From contig JAPFFF010000009.1 of assembly GCA_039105265.1 (NCBI GenBank), positions 2,914,001-2,978,000 of the forward strand: a stretch of DNA of 64,000 bases. Direction: 5' to 3'. The position numbers and the translations under genes are program-made. Below, one piece after another: positions 53,241 to 64,000 of this stretch. The notes under the pieces are model-generated. The model was not told the DNA's origin, did not search any database, and saw only the letters and a program-made list of their open reading frames with translations. This DNA comes from Tritrichomonas musculus. Its lineage: Eukaryota > Parabasalia > Tritrichomonadida > Tritrichomonadidae. Every line of letters begins with the position of its first letter. The first letter of the stretch is position 1.

Positions 53241-54350
53241 TCAATCGAGCTTTGGGCCAGGTATATTAACAAGATCATTTTTATCTATTGATTCATTTCC
53301 ATGCATATGAAAAGGTGATGGTGATAGAGAGAGTCCCCATGTAGGATTTGTTGAAGGAGACCAGGTTGTGGAAAACATATATCTATATGGCGTTGCCGGA
53401 GATGGAAGATTTGGTGAAAAAAGTGGCGTCTGGTTGATCAAGCCTAATCCAGATGAACCAGGAATACTAATTGGAGTTGGTAATAAAGGATCCTTTGTTG
53501 AAGATGGAAAAGTTGTTTCATCAATACTTGGTAATGGAATTGCATCATGCTGTTGTGGTTGTTGTTGTATCTGTATTATCTGTGGTGATTGTTGAACTTG
53601 AATATCCTGAGGAGCTTGGTTTGGAAAATCATGCCCTTGTATAGTTAGAGATGTGATTGGTGTAAGTAAAGTTTTCTTCAATGGTGATTGCTGTTGGTTT
53701 GTCTGTTCTATTGAAATTAAATTAGGAGCATCAGAAGGCCTTTTTGGCTTTCTCCCACGTTTTCCAGAAGGACTTTGGCCTTTTTCAATGCGTTCAAGCC
53801 TACGTTTCAATGATGAATTCCAGCGATTTTTAACTGCATTATCTGTACGGCCTGGTAAGTCCATGGCTATTTGTGACCATTTATTACCAAGTCGCTTTTG
53901 TCTGTCAATAAGAATTTGATCCTCCTCGGGAGTCCAATCGTTTTTATTAACATTTGGCGATAAATGATTGTGCCAGCGTTCTCTGCATTGTTTTGATATT
54001 CGACCGGGCAAGAGCGCAGCGAGAGCACCCCAATTTTTAGGACCATTTTCTGATACCCAATTTACTATTTGTGCGTCTTCGTCGTAAGTCCAACTCCCTT
54101 TCACAAGAGATGGATTGAGAACTTTAGCCCATCTGTCTGCAACTTGATGAGCACTTTTCCCGGGAAAATATCGCGCAATTTCCTGCCATTTTGGCTCTGG
54201 TTGCTTCGAAATTATATCGCTTAAAAATTTATCCTCTTCTTGAGTCCAATTCGGATTTTTTGAACGAGCTTGAGTGCGTACCCTAGATCGAGTAGGCGCT
54301 AAAGGTTCTGATGTTTGAGTTGGAGAATGATTAGAATTCAAAATATTCAT
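53241..54350 (-). CDS. Three-repeat (R1R2R3) Myb transcription factor
   Basis: 369 residues from the ATG at 54350; a TTG upstream is ignored. Three consecutive Myb repeats span about 31-80, 83-132 and 136-184: W35/W55/W74, W87/W107/W126 and W139/W158/W177 mark the cores. R2 and R3 are nearly canonical ([34 protein letters not shown]); R1 is more diverged ([14 protein letters not shown]). A basic [10 protein letters not shown] patch after R3 is a likely nuclear signal. The rest is Gln/Pro/Ser-rich. In trichomonads Myb proteins control core-promoter and iron- or cell-cycle-linked genes. AACTTTTT lies 25 bp upstream of its own ATG. Confidence 0.93.
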   Translation of the reverse strand: MNILNSNHSPTQTSEPLAPTRSRVRTQARSKNPNWTQEEDKFLSDIISKQPEPKWQEIARYFPGKSAHQVADRWAKVLNPSLVKGSWTYDEDAQIVNWVSENGPKNWGALAALLPGRISKQCRERWHNHLSPNVNKNDWTPEEDQILIDRQKRLGNKWSQIAMDLPGRTDNAVKNRWNSSLKRRLERIEKGQSPSGKRGRKPKRPSDAPNLISIEQTNQQQSPLKKTLLTPITSLTIQGHDFPNQAPQDIQVQQSPQIIQIQQQPQQHDAIPLPSIDETTFPSSTKDPLLPTPISIPGSSGLGLINQTPLFSPNLPSPATPYRYMFSTTWSPSTNPTWGLSLSPSPFHMHGNESIDKNDLVNIPGPKLD

Positions 54351-54374
54351 TGCATGCAATGATCTTTATAAAAT

Positions 54375-54382
54375 AACTTTTT
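54375..54382. promoter_or_regulatory. AACTTTTT element upstream of the Myb gene
   Basis: 25 bp upstream of the ATG at 54350. Confidence 0.4.
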
Positions 54383-55033
54383 AAATTATTATTCGGTCCT
54401 AATTACATCAAATAAATTATGGAAAATGTTTAACTTTTTCTTAATTCAATAGAAAAAAATATAATCAAATTTTTTTGAATTCAATCTAACCACAATTTTT
54501 TTAAGACTTAGAAAATAAATACTCCTTTTATTTCCAATTATGATTGCTAACTAATTAAATGTTAAGCGTGTTACTAATATTGATATATGAAAGCTTAAAT
54601 AAAATTTAATTGTATATTGCAATTATTTCCCAAATAATCTTTTTTTTTTGTTTTAATAGAAGATAATATAGGTTATAATTGGAATCAAGTATTTTTCAAA
54701 TTTATAATTTTTTTGATATTTTTTTGGTTAGCATTGATCTCTACACTCAATCAGATTTATTTTGAGAAATAAATATTTATATCAAAATAGCTTTAAAATA
54801 AATAATAAATATCAAGATTTATAATGCTCAAGCAAATGAAAAAAGAAGACAAAAAAATATTTTGCTGATTGTAAATTAGTAATAAAAAGTATTACCTCAT
54901 GAAGATAAAATTTTTGGTATAATAAATGAAGACAGCACAGTATTGTTTAAAGTTATAGAGAAATTGAATAATATTATCCACAATATACTTTAATATATAT
55001 TAAATCTAAAATATGATTTAAAAAAAGATTTGT
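54383..55033. other. Spacer
   Basis: AT-rich; nothing recognised beyond a second AACTTTTT near 54431. Confidence 0.5.
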
Positions 55034-55564
55034 TCATTTTGTTAAAGAGCCAAAAAATTCAATATTTCTGATAACCATAAAATCAGTTCCAGCATGATTA
55101 TTTCCTGTCATTGTGAGTTTAATAAATCGATATGGTTTGCTACTGCCACTTAATTTATAAGTATGAAAAGCAGAATTTGAATTCAAATCATTATTATTGA
55201 CTTGCTCATCAAGATTTTCATAAATATTATCATCATTACTGCCTTGTACAATCCAAGATTGTAGGTGTCCATATCCTTCTTGACCTGAATATGTTCTAAT
55301 AGAATAAGCTGATAAAATAATTTTCAAATTAATAAAATCAAATTTAACAAATGGATTAGGTCCAAAAAAAGAAAACCAGTGTTGCTTCCAATTTGGAGTT
55401 ATGATGTTTAAACAATTATTGCAGATTTGATCTGAAGGAATAATCTTAATAAGTCCAGATTCGCATGGATTCTTATTGCCACATTGAGAAAACATATTAG
55501 TAAAAATACCTTCGAAGGGCTGATCAGTGAAATCAATAGTTAAACCAGCAAATTTTTCAGCCAT
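55034..55564 (-). CDS. Stand-alone F5/8C (discoidin-like) galactose-binding-fold protein
   Basis: 176 residues from the ATG at 55564; an in-frame stop 27 bp upstream excludes a longer form. Features include VKFDFINLKIILSAYSIRTY, LQSWIVQGSNDD, a YENLDEQ strand, FHTYKLSGSSKPYRFIKL and the final MVIRNIEFFG. This is the strand order of the F5/8 type C fold often found at the C-terminus of trichomonad BTB proteins. Here there is no BTB or other partner domain and no signal peptide, so it is probably cytosolic. Ligand unknown. Confidence 0.7.
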   Translation of the reverse strand: MAEKFAGLTIDFTDQPFEGIFTNMFSQCGNKNPCESGLIKIIPSDQICNNCLNIITPNWKQHWFSFFGPNPFVKFDFINLKIILSAYSIRTYSGQEGYGHLQSWIVQGSNDDNIYENLDEQVNNNDLNSNSAFHTYKLSGSSKPYRFIKLTMTGNNHAGTDFMVIRNIEFFGSLTK

Positions 55565-55695
55565 TGATAAATTCGTAATACCTTGAAATCAAGTGAAATC
55601 TATAAAATTGAATGAAAATTTTTTAAAAAATTTTTTGAAGACTAAAACAAATAGATTTTTAAAATATGTCTTTGTTTTTTTAATTAACATTTATT

Positions 55696-56439
55696 TTACT
55701 TTGATGAGAGCATGTTATCCAATTGTGCTTTTATCTGTGCGTTCTGTCTCTTTAAAACAGTGATTTCTTCTGCAAACTGTTTTTCTAATTCTTTTCGTAC
55801 TTCCACAGAATTTTTTTCTAGAAATTGAATTTTTGCTGTAAGATCACCAACCTTTGTTTCTAGTGATCTTTTTTCTTCTCTGAGTGTTTGATTTTCTTCG
55901 TCAATAGCATCTTTTAATTGTTCTACTCTAATTACTTTTCGCATACCCCAAGCGATTGCTGATTCATATAATGATTGATATGATTGGATTGTCATTCTTA
56001 ATTCGTCACGCACTTTAACAAGTAGTTTTCCGCGCGCACTACAATCTATAGTAATTTGTCTAATAATTTCATCAAAGCATTGAGCATATAACTCACTTCT
56101 GATTGGGCAAATTCCTGTATTTCTCGCTTTTCGTTGCTGTAAAAGACTATCTAGTTGGGTTTGAAGTTTTACAACGTCAGATCGTGTTGCAGGAGCAATA
56201 CTAACGAATTGAATTAATGTTTGACCGTTTTCTACTGTCTTACGAGGTGGAAGCATAGCGTCTAAAACTTCACGAGTCAATTGTTCATCTGGTTCTTCAT
56301 CAATTGAATCGATTTTACTTTGTCGATTGAATTTCCCAGTCTCGCCTTTCTTTGCTCTTGAATTTTTCTTTTTGATATTGCCTTCGAGAATTGGTACGTC
56401 ATACTTTAAAAGACCTTGGCGTGGTCGCTGCGATGCCAT
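55696..56439 (-). CDS. DNALI1: Axonemal dynein light intermediate chain, DNALI1/p28
   Basis: 247 residues (human 258). The N-terminal part has LLKYDVPIL and the conserved LDAMLPPRKTVENGQTLIQFVS segment. The core RKARNTGICPIRSELYAQCFDEIIRQITIDCSARG and LLVKVRDELRMTIQSYQSLYESAIAWGMRK is diagnostic of p28. The C-terminal ~80 residues form a coiled coil (ALNG-free, Glu/Lys-rich). The subunit holds actin on single-headed inner-arm dyneins. With the DNAI1-like gene it shows both outer- and inner-arm machinery. It lies 131 bp upstream of the F5/8C gene on the same strand. Confidence 0.95.
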   Translation of the reverse strand: MASQRPRQGLLKYDVPILEGNIKKKNSRAKKGETGKFNRQSKIDSIDEEPDEQLTREVLDAMLPPRKTVENGQTLIQFVSIAPATRSDVVKLQTQLDSLLQQRKARNTGICPIRSELYAQCFDEIIRQITIDCSARGKLLVKVRDELRMTIQSYQSLYESAIAWGMRKVIRVEQLKDAIDEENQTLREEKRSLETKVGDLTAKIQFLEKNSVEVRKELEKQFAEEITVLKRQNAQIKAQLDNMLSSK

Positions 56440-56481
56440 AATTACTATTTAATAAAAAATAACGTTTTTATTTTTCCTTTT

Positions 56482-56488
56482 AAAAAGT
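56482..56488. promoter_or_regulatory. AAAAAGT element upstream of DNALI1
   Basis: 43 bp upstream of the ATG at 56439. Confidence 0.35.
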
Positions 56489-58030
56489 GGATTTTGAGAA
56501 ACGAAAAGAAAAATAAGAAGAGTAGAAAGCCTGATGTTATGGTGATTTTTAGTTATAAAATTATATATTTATTCTATAAGAGATAATTTAAGTATTTTAT
56601 AAATATAAATAGATTTTTCTAAGTAAAAATAAAGATATGATCATTCTTTAAAATATATTGGAAATGAGAATTATTAATCGTTTAGGCTAATTTTGTTTAT
56701 ATTAACCGTTTTTGTTTATCTCTTTCATTTCTGTTAATTATACAATTTTTTAGGTTTTAAACCTGTCATTTTTATTTATCATTGCATAATAGCCAGATAT
56801 TTCCAATCAGTTTGTAATTCTATGAGATTTTGTCAAACATGATTTAAATCAAATTTTATATGAAAACGTTATAATTTAAAAGTAATGGTTATTACGATAT
56901 TCATTTCCATTATATATAATAAATTTAATAAAATTTAACAAAAAATATAAGAAATGGCATAATCTATTCTTGTTTAGAAAAATCTATGGCCATATATCTA
57001 GCCATTTTTTAATAAATATCATATTACTCGAAATAAATGATGTAAACTTCAAATATCCAAACTCAAACAATGCATTTTGGAGAAACAAAAAGCAGAAATT
57101 TTATGATAAAATGTAAACTTCTCAATTTTTCTTTTTAATTTATTCAAATTTCTCAATATCTTAGAATTTATTTTTAAATATAGTAGGTGTAAAATGTTAA
57201 TATAAATATTTATATTTCAAAATAATTTCAAAATACATAAATTTGATCAACTTTCGTTTTAAAAAATAGAAAAAGTTACAGACCACTTTTTTTTCGTTCA
57301 AATTATTTGGCAGAACAAATTTACTTTCAAATTATAATTTTATAATTTTTTTTCTCAATTTTTTAAAACCAAATATAATCAGAAAAATATGTTAATAAAA
57401 AAATATATTTATCTCATTATCTAAAAATTATTTATTATATAAAATGAATTTATATATTTCTAATATAATAATGTTTATTATTAAACATAAAAACAAATAT
57501 CTTATTTTAAATAAAAATAAGATATTTAAATATTAAAACAAAAATATTAAATTGATAAGAAATATCTTCTTCATATCTTAACTCATTTCTACAACTTTTT
57601 ATATTTCCAAAATTATTTCTCATCACGCCTTACAAGCTTCCTCAGACATAATCAACAGCACTATATGCATCACAATCTTTATTAAATAATACTTCTTTAC
57701 GTTATAAGTCATTTCTATTACTCCTTTTTTAGCATATCTTATTCTTATCTTACTTAACAAACTTCCTCAGACAAAATCAGAAACGCCATTTTACACCGCA
57801 TGTTTTATTAGACATAAGATAAATATCTCTGTAAATAATTTTCTTTTATAAAAGATATTTTAACCAAATTAAATTTTTTAAGTATTGAAAATTTATAAAT
57901 TGAAGGAAATTAAAACTCAGACCATATTTTGAATGCAAACGCGATGTAACGATCAAAAATAGAGATATAAAAAATTTTAACGATCATGTAATGTATTCAA
58001 ATTATATTAAATTAGTGGTCTGACTTTTCG
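56489..58030. other. AT-rich spacer
   Basis: No gene seen. Near 57570-57800 there is an imperfect direct repeat: ACAAGCTTCCTCAGACATAATCA near 57627 and ACAAACTTCCTCAGACAAAATCA near 57767. Confidence 0.5.
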
Positions 58031-58038
58031 GTCCTAGT

Positions 58039-58516
58039 TAGACTTGTTATTTTGAGAATCGATATCAAAAACGTCACTTTTTTACATCTGATACTCGATT
58101 ATTAGTTTACAAATCTGATATCGAGATTATCGATTATCAAGATATCAGACATGAAATGTGATATAAAAATAATTGTAAACTTGATATCAATTACCGAGAT
58201 CTCGAGATCTCAAACAGATTTATCTTTTTTTATAATTGTTATTTATGATTTTATAATATCTAAAAATAAATAATAGAATGTATTGATGTTTATTTTAAGA
58301 TTAAAATCAAAAAATATATTCTTTTTTATGAAATATTTGAGAATGAATTACGATCATATATTTATCAAAAAGTTTAATTGAAAATTCTGATATCAAAAGC
58401 TGAGAAAAAAAATTCTCGATCTCTGAAATCGATCTCGTGAATCTGTGTATATTTATGTATCGATATCAAAAAGTCAATCAATTATCGATCTCGAGAATCG
58501 GAGAATAACAAGTCTA
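58039..58516. mobile_element. 478-bp MITE with 8-bp target duplication (hAT-type)
   Basis: Ends are TAGACTTGTTATT (left) and the exact inverse AATAACAAGTCTA (right), flanked by GTCCTAGT at 58031-58038 and 58517-58524. The interior is dominated by TCGATATC/GATATC/ATCTCGAGAT palindromes and could fold extensively. A truncated relative lies at 16142-16354. Confidence 0.88.
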
Positions 58517-58639
58517 GTCCTAGTTTACTTTCTACAATTTTCTGACTTCAAATTCTTTTAATTTTACATTGTGAAAAAAATAATTGAAAATCAATATTAG
58601 AATCTTAATTTTATTATCAGCTATTGAAAATGATAAGTA

Positions 58640-59455
58640 AAATATTATCCCTTTCGGCCGTATGCCGTACTTGAAGCTTTTTTTATGTAAAGTATTCAAA
58701 AAGTTGTACTTTTCCCGTGAGCCGTAGAAGTTTTGTAAAATAAACTATTCAATGGACGACCAAATAGCCATATAATACAAAACCTCTGAAGGGCTCGTAA
58801 ATTATGAGAATTCATTTATGTAAAATATTATATGTGTTGAATCTTATGGTTCCAGGGATCATAAACCAAAAGGAAGATATTGTATTGTAGTTGCTGTTGA
58901 TCAAAAACATAAGTTAGTGATTGGATTTGAAATCCTTCAAAGATCAACAAACGGCAATCCTAAAAACTTCAAAGTAATATTCCAATCAATATAAACAAAA
59001 TGTGTCATCAGAATAATAAAAAGATCGATTTGCAATCAACAAATCGTAGGTTTTATTGATAATCTGTTGACTATGTATCTGTTGATTGAGAATCACACAG
59101 TAATAGGCCCTTTTTTGATAATTCTGGAAAAATTAATATAATTGATCTTAAGATTCCAATCCGCTTTTCCCAACAAAGATCAAATTTCTAACTTGCAATA
59201 TGCTTGATGGAGGTTAAATATAATTCAACTTTTTTCAAAAATTGATCTCTTAAATTAATTTTGGAGGATCTGTAACTTTTGAAAAGATTTTTGAATAAAT
59301 TCTATTGATTGTTGAAGTTCAAATTCAGTTCAACAATATATAATATTCTTCAAAGAATATGAAAATTCATTGAATTTCATATTAACTGATTAAATCATAA
59401 GGCATACAAAAAAATTGATCAATTTTTCTTTAAAAATTGCTAATAATGATACACC
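58640..59455. other. Spacer with a weak transposase-like trace
   Basis: A plus-strand stretch at about 58863-58992 encodes KGRYCIVVAVDQKHKLVIGFEIL, which has the look of a DDE transposase beta-strand region but is too short and broken to assign. Confidence 0.3.
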
Positions 59456-59941
59456 CTAGCCACATTCAAAATTAAATTTAGATAAAACGATATTAAACAA
59501 CGATTTGAAATTCTTAAAATGTAAATCAAAAGGTTCATTAGCCTCACCTTCTCCAAAAGCAAAAGAGAGTGGGATTCCTGTGTTCATTGATGATCCCATG
59601 ATTATTGATATATCATATTTGGGTAAAATTTTCCATGTTGTATCAAATAGCATTCCATCAATTATATTATTATCTGAAATAATAGATTTTGAGTCAGTCA
59701 AAATGTAAATTCCTGAAATAATTGTATATTCTTCTCCATTCAAAATAATTTTAGTTAACAGTTCCTTAATCTTAGTTTTTTGAATGTCTTCAATTTTCTT
59801 AAGAGAATTGGTGAATATTTTGTTGCTCCCAAAATTCTCTATTGTATCTGTAATGTTTTTATCCAGCGATTTAAATTGAGCAAAAGAACGCTGGCAAATA
59901 TTGGTAATTTTTTTCAAAGATTCATCATATAAGAAATGATT
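59456..59941 (-). pseudogene. MULE (Mutator-like) transposase fragment
   Basis: An open stretch of ~162 codons with no ATG start (opened by a stop at 59942). The C-terminal half IIDGMLFDTTWKILPKYDISIIM and GIPLSFAFGEGEANE resembles the start of a MULE catalytic core, D in FDTTWK being the first catalytic Asp. The second and third catalytic residues are absent: the frame ends at 59456. No inverted repeats were found around it. Confidence 0.55.
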
Positions 59942-59961
59942 CTAGAGAGTAGTAACTTGAA

Positions 59962-59967
<6 letters not shown>

Positions 59968-59999
<32 letters not shown>

Positions 60000-60010
60000 T
60001 TGTTGTTGTT
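59968..60010 (+). repeat. Poly-T tract (31 T) followed by GTT repeats
   Basis: A simple-sequence run directly behind the MULE fragment (its 5' side), possibly a footprint of past insertion or slippage. Confidence 0.8.
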
Positions 60011-61783
60011 GTATAATTGAACAAATGATTAAATTTAGAATCATTTGATACATCATAAATAATTCTATTGAAATATTTACGTCATGTGTTACTAAATTTT
60101 CTGTTAGCGGTTAAAAAGTGAGAGATGGCGATTGATTGCTTGATGGAGGTAATGAACTAGCTGTTGCAGTTGCTGGTTCAAGGTGAAGAACAATTGACTG
60201 GAATCATTTACTCTATGATCATTTGACTATTGAAAGTTTTTCTTAAAATCCAGAATGTTAAACTCATGCAGAAGAATTTTACACTCAAGTAAATCATTCA
60301 AAAATGCATCACCTTTATTTAACGTAACATTTTAACGTAACTTTTTACTAAACTCATCAATTATGATATAAATCAGTTATTTATCTTTAAAAAATATTAC
60401 TTTTTCATATATCAACGATATAAATTATTTTTCATTACTTTTTGCTTATACTTATCAATAAATTATTCTATCACAGATAATTCTATCTGATTGATCAAAT
60501 TATTAACAAAATTGCATAAAAAAAGGTTTCATACATAGATATTATTACTAAATAATCCAAATACACAGAATAAATAAATGAAAAAAGTTTAGTCAATTGT
60601 CTTTAGTCCAAATAATGTTAAAATTTTAGATGTCATTTTACACCATACTATTTTGGAAGATTAAAATGTTTCTTAATAAAAACCTTAACGGAAAATTACA
60701 TGTAAGCCGAAGTTATACATTCGCATTTTCTATTGTCATGTGTAATATTTTAGTATATATAAAAAGTAAAGATTACTAATGTCAATACGCCTGCACAATA
60801 ATTCTTTTAAGATATGTAATATGAAAACATCTTCAAATAAATGCTTTTGAAAGTCTTAACTCCAAATTCATATTTGAAATCAAAAGCTGAGCACTAAAAT
60901 AAAAGTTTTAAAAAGCTTTTTAAAGAAGATAAACTAGACATATTCAAAATTCACTTTTCCATTTGAAAAGTTCGACTTTTTCTGAAAAACAAGTGAGGGA
61001 TTAACATGTCTATAATAAACAAAAAAGAAGGAAACTTTACAATTATAAATTTTTCAATTTCTAGATATTTGAATTGATTTTATATTATTTAAAAAACCAA
61101 TTAATGTCAAAATTTGATTATTAATAAATGATTTATATCTATTATAGATAATATATATCATTCATATTAATATAATATAAAAATAAATCAAATAAATTCT
61201 GAGTATTTATGCATATATTATTATTTTTAATATTCTGAGATTTCTAACACCACTTCTTCAAAAAATTTATTTTTTCAAGGTTTTTTATTTTATTCAATTT
61301 TTTCATTCATTTCCAAAACCTAAAAAAAAAAAATTATAAATTATATATAATTTCTTATTTAAATATTAATTTTTTTAAAAAAAAATTTGATGATATAATA
61401 ACCGTAATTATTATTACAAAAAGTAATGACCGTTTATTCTGGACAATTCAACATAATTCAAAAAAATTGAATCATAAAGATTCACCTCAATTGAAAAAAA
61501 AACCAAAAAGAAAATAATCAATTCAATTAATTTTTCAATATATAAAAGGTCGCTATATGTAAGTACTATCACCATTTTAAAGATAAATCAATTTATAAAA
61601 CATATATTCGTGAAAATAAATAATTAATTTTTCCGTTCTTTATATAGTGACAAGTCAAGTATTTTCTTGGTAAATGAGCCAATAAGGTAGCGCCGTTGTA
61701 GTAATAATTTATATTATATAATAAAAACTATCTGTCTTTCAAATAAATATTTCGTTTTTTCTTTCTTCTGATAAAAGAGTAAA
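60011..61783. other. AT-rich spacer
   Basis: No gene recognised. A short broken coding trace at about 60137-60243 (DGGNELAVAVAGSR) has no assignable family. Confidence 0.5.
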
Positions 61784-62746
61784 TCAAAAAGCAGCAAACA
61801 TTTCCGGTGTTGTTGGCGCAGTTAAAGGTACAGGTGATAAATCATGATCAGAATAATCAGCATAATTATTGCTATCTGCTAAATCTTCAACATAAGGAAC
61901 CAAAGGAGGCTGATATCTGTGCTCATAAACCTTATCCCATTCAATTCCAAAGAACCAGTTATGAGTTTTTATTTCTTCAGCTCCAGCTATAGTGCAGCCT
62001 AGTCTCTGGGTTGGATCAACTCGTAGCAGGGACTTAATAAGATCTTGAGTAGTATCGTCAATACCAATTGGAAAACTGATTTCGCCGTGACAAATTAATT
62101 GATACATTCGATTATCGTTGGGATCATAAAAAGGAGTTTCACCTACTAGCATTTCATAGATAAGCACACCAAATGCCCACCAATCGGAAGCAAACGATGC
62201 TCCTTCGCCTCTTATTATTTCTGGTGCAAGATACTCTGAAGTACCACATAAAGTATAAGTTCTGTCTACAATACGTTTTGCGAATCCAAAATCAATGAAT
62301 TTAATATGGCCATCTTGTGTAAACAATAAGTTTTCGAGTTTTAAATCACGATAAATAATTCCATAATTATGAAGTTCTTGAAAAACAAGTAAAATCTCAG
62401 CTGCATAAAAACGAACAACATCGAGATCAAATCTTTCTAGAGTTCGAAGATGTGAAAATACTTCTCCGCCGGGAATATATTCAAGCATCATGTATAATGA
62501 GTCATGATCTTGGAATGAGCCATAAAATATTGCGACATTCGGATGATGGATCATTGCTATAATTTCGCGTTCGCTTTGAACATGTTCAACTTGATTTAAT
62601 TCGATAAGTCTTTGCTTGCTCATAACTTTTAAAACGCAATAGTTTTCGGAAGGAACATGATAACAAAGATCCACATGTGAAAAAGAGCCAACTCCAATGG
62701 TCCTAATCACCTGGAACTGGTCTAAAGAAAGCTTTGGTATTTGCAT
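61784..62746 (-). CDS. AGC kinase, PKA catalytic subunit-like
   Basis: 320 residues. Glycine loop GVGSFSHV at 18-25, catalytic lysine K40 (CVLKVM), helix-C SERE (E59), YRDLKLEN with D134, DFG at 152-154, and activation loop RTYTLCGTSEYLAPE, where T165 aligns with PKA T197. The C-terminus ends FAAF, like the PKA FxxF end that docks into the N-lobe. There is no PH, cNMP or other domain. All catalytic residues are present, so it should be active. It phosphorylates Arg-directed Ser/Thr sites if PKA-like; regulatory subunit not in the window. Confidence 0.92.
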   Translation of the reverse strand: MQIPKLSLDQFQVIRTIGVGSFSHVDLCYHVPSENYCVLKVMSKQRLIELNQVEHVQSEREIIAMIHHPNVAIFYGSFQDHDSLYMMLEYIPGGEVFSHLRTLERFDLDVVRFYAAEILLVFQELHNYGIIYRDLKLENLLFTQDGHIKFIDFGFAKRIVDRTYTLCGTSEYLAPEIIRGEGASFASDWWAFGVLIYEMLVGETPFYDPNDNRMYQLICHGEISFPIGIDDTTQDLIKSLLRVDPTQRLGCTIAGAEEIKTHNWFFGIEWDKVYEHRYQPPLVPYVEDLADSNNYADYSDHDLSPVPLTAPTTPEMFAAF

Positions 62747-64000
62747 TTAAAAGTTTATTAATAAAAATCAAACCTATGACCAAATATTAACGGTTTTAGA
62801 TTTTCTTATAGATTTCTGAAATTTACATGAAATTGATAGGTTTTTATATCTTAACAAAAATTTGATAAATTGAATATAATAAATATTTTGATAATCTCCA
62901 TTTAATTTATTATGAAAATTATAACATCGATTTTTATTAAAATAGTATAATTTAATTAATATTTAATTAGAGTTTTAATCGAAATGCTTTTCAATATACA
63001 TTGAATTTTGTGAAATCTCAAAAAAATATTTATTTGATGTTTGCCTTCTAGTATTAAATGTTAATATAATTAATTTATTAAAATCAATTTTAACTTTCTA
63101 AAACAATTTTTCGAATTCATTTGAAAATTTGTGTTGTTTATATCTTAATAGTATTTTGAAGATTTTCCGCATCATTTTGCTCATTTTAAAATTTTAAATA
63201 TATTTTTCATTTGGATATACATTATAGATTTTTGATATTAAATAATCACTTTTTGATAATATATTCAATTTTATTCAATATCAAATAATAATTGAATATA
63301 TTTTATTTTTAATGATGTAAATTTTTCTACAAATTCTTATCTAAAAATAACTATGTTTCCACAAATATATAGATATAAAATTTTATATAAACATATTATT
63401 GCTTTTTTTATATATTTTATTGAATATAATAAGGTTTCTTTTTTGAGATATTTGGAATACATATTTTCTGATTGTACAATCATTTTGTATCTTTGTAAAA
63501 TCAAAAATAATAATAAAAAATCAAATTAAATTATTATACGTAAACATTCTCAATATTATTTACAAAAATAAGTTTTTTAATTATATAAATAAGGTTTTTA
63601 TATTATTTATGAAGATAATCAAGTTTAGGTGTGTATCATCTTTCTTTCAAAAATTTCTTCAATTTTTTTTTTAGATTGTTGATTTCTAAATAATTATTTA
63701 AATAGAATGAAAAATGATATATCACTGTTATATTTGGCATGGTAAAGTATTTAGAAATGATTGCTTTTTAAAAATCATTACTAAAATATTTTAAGAGATA
63801 ACAAAGATGCATATAGTGAATAAGCTTTGATGAGGTAAATAACTCAAATTTTCTTTTCTGATGCAGCTAACGCAAACCCATTATTCATTTTGATCATTCA
63901 TAATAACATATATTTTAGAACAAAGTTTCAAATAGTATTTTAATATATATTTTGATGAAGTTTCATAAACGACAAACTTATTTTTAGATACAAATAATGA
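62747..64000. other. AT-rich spacer to the window end
   Basis: No gene, repeat or RNA gene recognised. Confidence 0.5.

Noticed and set aside
57540-57800. CRISPR-like or satellite array
   Set aside because: Only two imperfect copies of a ~23-bp segment about 140 bp apart; not an array.

Overview
The window reads as nuclear DNA of a parabasalid flagellate, most probably a Tritrichomonas-like trichomonad. Three things support this. Gene-sized reading frames are uninterrupted by introns and sit in very AT-rich, homopolymer-studded spacers. Two axonemal dynein subunits (DNAI1-like and DNALI1-like) show a flagellate, which excludes Entamoeba despite similar base composition. The gene set also fits an anaerobic, hydrogenosome-bearing protist: rubrerythrin, a minimal Tom22-like tail-anchored protein, a Pmp-like surface protein, a 3-repeat Myb factor, and hAT, pogo, MULE and P-like DNA transposons. 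The species assignment is inference.

Layout. 1-10.5 kb is a gene-dense block, mostly on the minus strand: an RmlC/RmlD-type epimerase-reductase cut by the window edge, a small zinc-finger protein, 14-3-3, a 2.7 kb long-TIR element, LST8, a frameshifted beta-helix surface protein, an HMG-box protein, rubrerythrin and a coiled-coil protein. 10.9-22.4 kb is a transposon island. It holds a P-like transposase gene split by a 1.38 kb hAT-type MITE, a pogo/DDE_1 fossil, a truncated MITE, and a complete 5.4 kb hAT element with an exact 8-bp target duplication. That hAT element carries an intact transposase, an armadillo-like passenger gene and a 132-bp satellite array. 22.8-42.7 kb returns to housekeeping genes: UBE2D, DNAI1, glycyl-tRNA synthetase, a WD40/TBC divergent pair, a Tom22-like microprotein, a SERBP1/Stm1-like protein, WD40, Kelch and UBL-UBA proteins, with a 1.7 kb TA-flanked mobile element in a spacer. 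43.5-56.4 kb holds a 1621-residue CARMIL-like protein, a low-complexity protein with an N-terminal eIF4E-binding motif, a Rab, a 3R-Myb factor, an F5/8C-domain protein and DNALI1. 56.4-64 kb is mostly spacer with a 478-bp MITE and a MULE remnant, and ends in a PKA-like kinase gene.

No operon logic is evident; genes are single units on both strands. A short element, AACTTTTT or its complement AAAAAGTT, lies within about 10-70 bp upstream of roughly half the start codons, including that of the hAT transposase. It is the best candidate for a shared core-promoter element. Several genes work in common cell systems: flagellar motility (DNAI1, DNALI1), translation and its control (GlyRS, SERBP1-like, eIF4E-binding-like, LST8), trafficking (Rab, TBC), and ubiquitin (UBE2D, UBL-UBA). 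Where an upstream TTG/GTG would lengthen a reading frame I give the first credible ATG instead.
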